64,000 nucleotides of DNA, taken from positions 248,001 through 312,000 of the forward strand of contig CATOPL010000001.1 in assembly GCA_951802115.1 (NCBI GenBank). Direction: 5' to 3'. This stretch comes from an uncultured Lachnospiraceae bacterium (lineage in GTDB: Bacteria > Bacillota > Clostridia > Lachnospirales > Lachnospiraceae). Below are positions 63,439 through 64,000 of the stretch, piece by piece. The notes beneath the pieces were generated by a model that searched no databases, was not told where the DNA came from, and saw only the letters and a list, made by a program, of their open reading frames with translations. Made by a program: the position numbers and the translations under genes. Numbering within the stretch: the stretch's first letter is position 1; each line of letters opens with the position of its first letter.

Positions 63439-64000
63439 TTAATCCGACATTCCGATCGATTCGAAATATGCGAGTAATTCTTCTGCTCTTTTAAGGTCAA
63501 CTGTCTCTGCGTCAAATTCAATTTTCTCCGTATAGTTTACCAGGTCCAGCTCTCCGTCCGCATAAGGAGAGAGCAGATCGTCAAAGATGATGTCTGCGAA
63601 TGTTATCGCCGACTGCAGCACGGTACCGGCCAGCTCTCCGTCGATAACGGCCTGACAGCCTTCAGCCAGGCCGTTGATGCCGTAAATCTTAATCTTGGAA
63701 GTGTCTTTTCCATTGGTGACAAGAGACTCATATGCCCCCAGTGCCATACCGTCATCTTCCGCCATCACACCGTCAATCTGATCATAAGCCTGAATCCAGT
63801 CATCCATCAGAGCCATTGCTTTGGCTTTATCAAAGTCGGCATAAGAATCTGCAAGGACCTCAATGTCCGGACGCTCAGCCAGAAGTCCGTCCTCATAGCC
63901 GGCCCTGCGACCGGTTGAAGCGTCAATGCCCGCCATGCCCTGAAGAATTACGATCTTCGCATTCTCAGGAAGTTCTTTTGCCGCCTGCTGACCGGAAGCA
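63439..64000 (-). CDS. Sugar ABC transporter substrate-binding protein, 5' part outside window
   Basis: C-terminal 187 residues of a Peripla_BP_4-type (RbsB-like) binding protein: ILQGMAGIDASTGRRAGYED, IDGVMAEDDGMALGAYESL and GINGLAEGCQAVIDGELAGT. The signal peptide and N-lobe lie beyond the right edge. The ATG at 63936 is internal and not the start. It is the first visible gene of the operon; the cognate permease and true ATPase are expected upstream, outside the window. RbsB-type binding proteins pair with RbsA-type ATPases, the same family that gave rise to the N-terminus of the kinase at 57097. Confidence 0.88.
   Translation of the reverse strand, partial: ASGQQAAKELPENAKIVILQGMAGIDASTGRRAGYEDGLLAERPDIEVLADSYADFDKAKAMALMDDWIQAYDQIDGVMAEDDGMALGAYESLVTNGKDTSKIKIYGINGLAEGCQAVIDGELAGTVLQSAITFADIIFDDLLSPYADGELDLVNYTEKIEFDAETVDLKRAEELLAYFESIGMSD

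Overview
The window is a stretch of Gram-positive chromosome whose gene content and synteny fit an anaerobic, spore-forming Clostridia, most likely Lachnospiraceae. The evidence is a HydF [FeFe]-hydrogenase maturase, a PdaB-type deacetylase, a SpoIID-like protein, the murB-rapZ-whiA-crh order, the cdaA-cdaR pair, strong AGGAGG ribosome sites and GAAC-N4-GTTC LexA boxes. The genus is not determinable by eye. No rRNA, tRNA, prophage, complete transposase gene or CRISPR array was seen.

Left third (1-28.5 kb). An HscC-like Hsp70 (cut by the window edge) is preceded in its operon by a large J-domain/TPR protein. Next come a Na+/alanine-glycine symporter behind a glycine riboswitch with a terminator, a PutP-type symporter with its TetR regulator and a palindromic operator candidate, hydF, mnmM (ytqB), mscL and glyA. 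A DUF1294 protein, a LysR regulator, a nuclease-helicase of the DinG/XPD type and an HPr-like protein follow. A two-gene putative DNA repair operon has a promoter carrying two LexA boxes. After it lie an iron-type alcohol dehydrogenase, a response regulator fused to a ppGpp synthetase, a YdcF protein, an Mrp-type ATPase, LrgAB and a polysaccharide deacetylase. Three related copies and one truncated copy of a strongly base-paired intergenic repeat lie at 12.0-12.5, 21.0-21.3 and 26.4-26.5 kb.

Middle (28.5-47 kb, nearly all minus strand). A surface-polysaccharide block holds a DUF2142 membrane protein, a Wzx-like flippase, three GT2 glycosyltransferases and a DUF6020 protein. Upstream of it is an operon-like run recD2-comF-two uncharacterised membrane proteins-cdaA-cdaR (c-di-AMP synthesis), then mreB with a 5' hairpin and a SpoIID-like/peptidoglycan-binding protein.

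Right third (47-64 kb, minus strand). Housekeeping genes nadE, hslO, a methyltransferase, crh-like, whiA, rapZ, murB and uvrA (LexA box at its promoter) precede a carbohydrate operon. That operon reads: sugar-binding protein (cut by the edge), Gfo/Idh dehydrogenase, MFS transporter, EryI-type isomerase, EryH-type isomerase, an ANTAR response regulator and an unusual soluble histidine kinase. The kinase N-terminus is a degenerate RbsA-like ABC ATPase. This pseudo-ABC kinase/ANTAR pair inside a probable tetritol-type catabolic operon is the most interesting system in the window; the family of covarying structured repeats is second.
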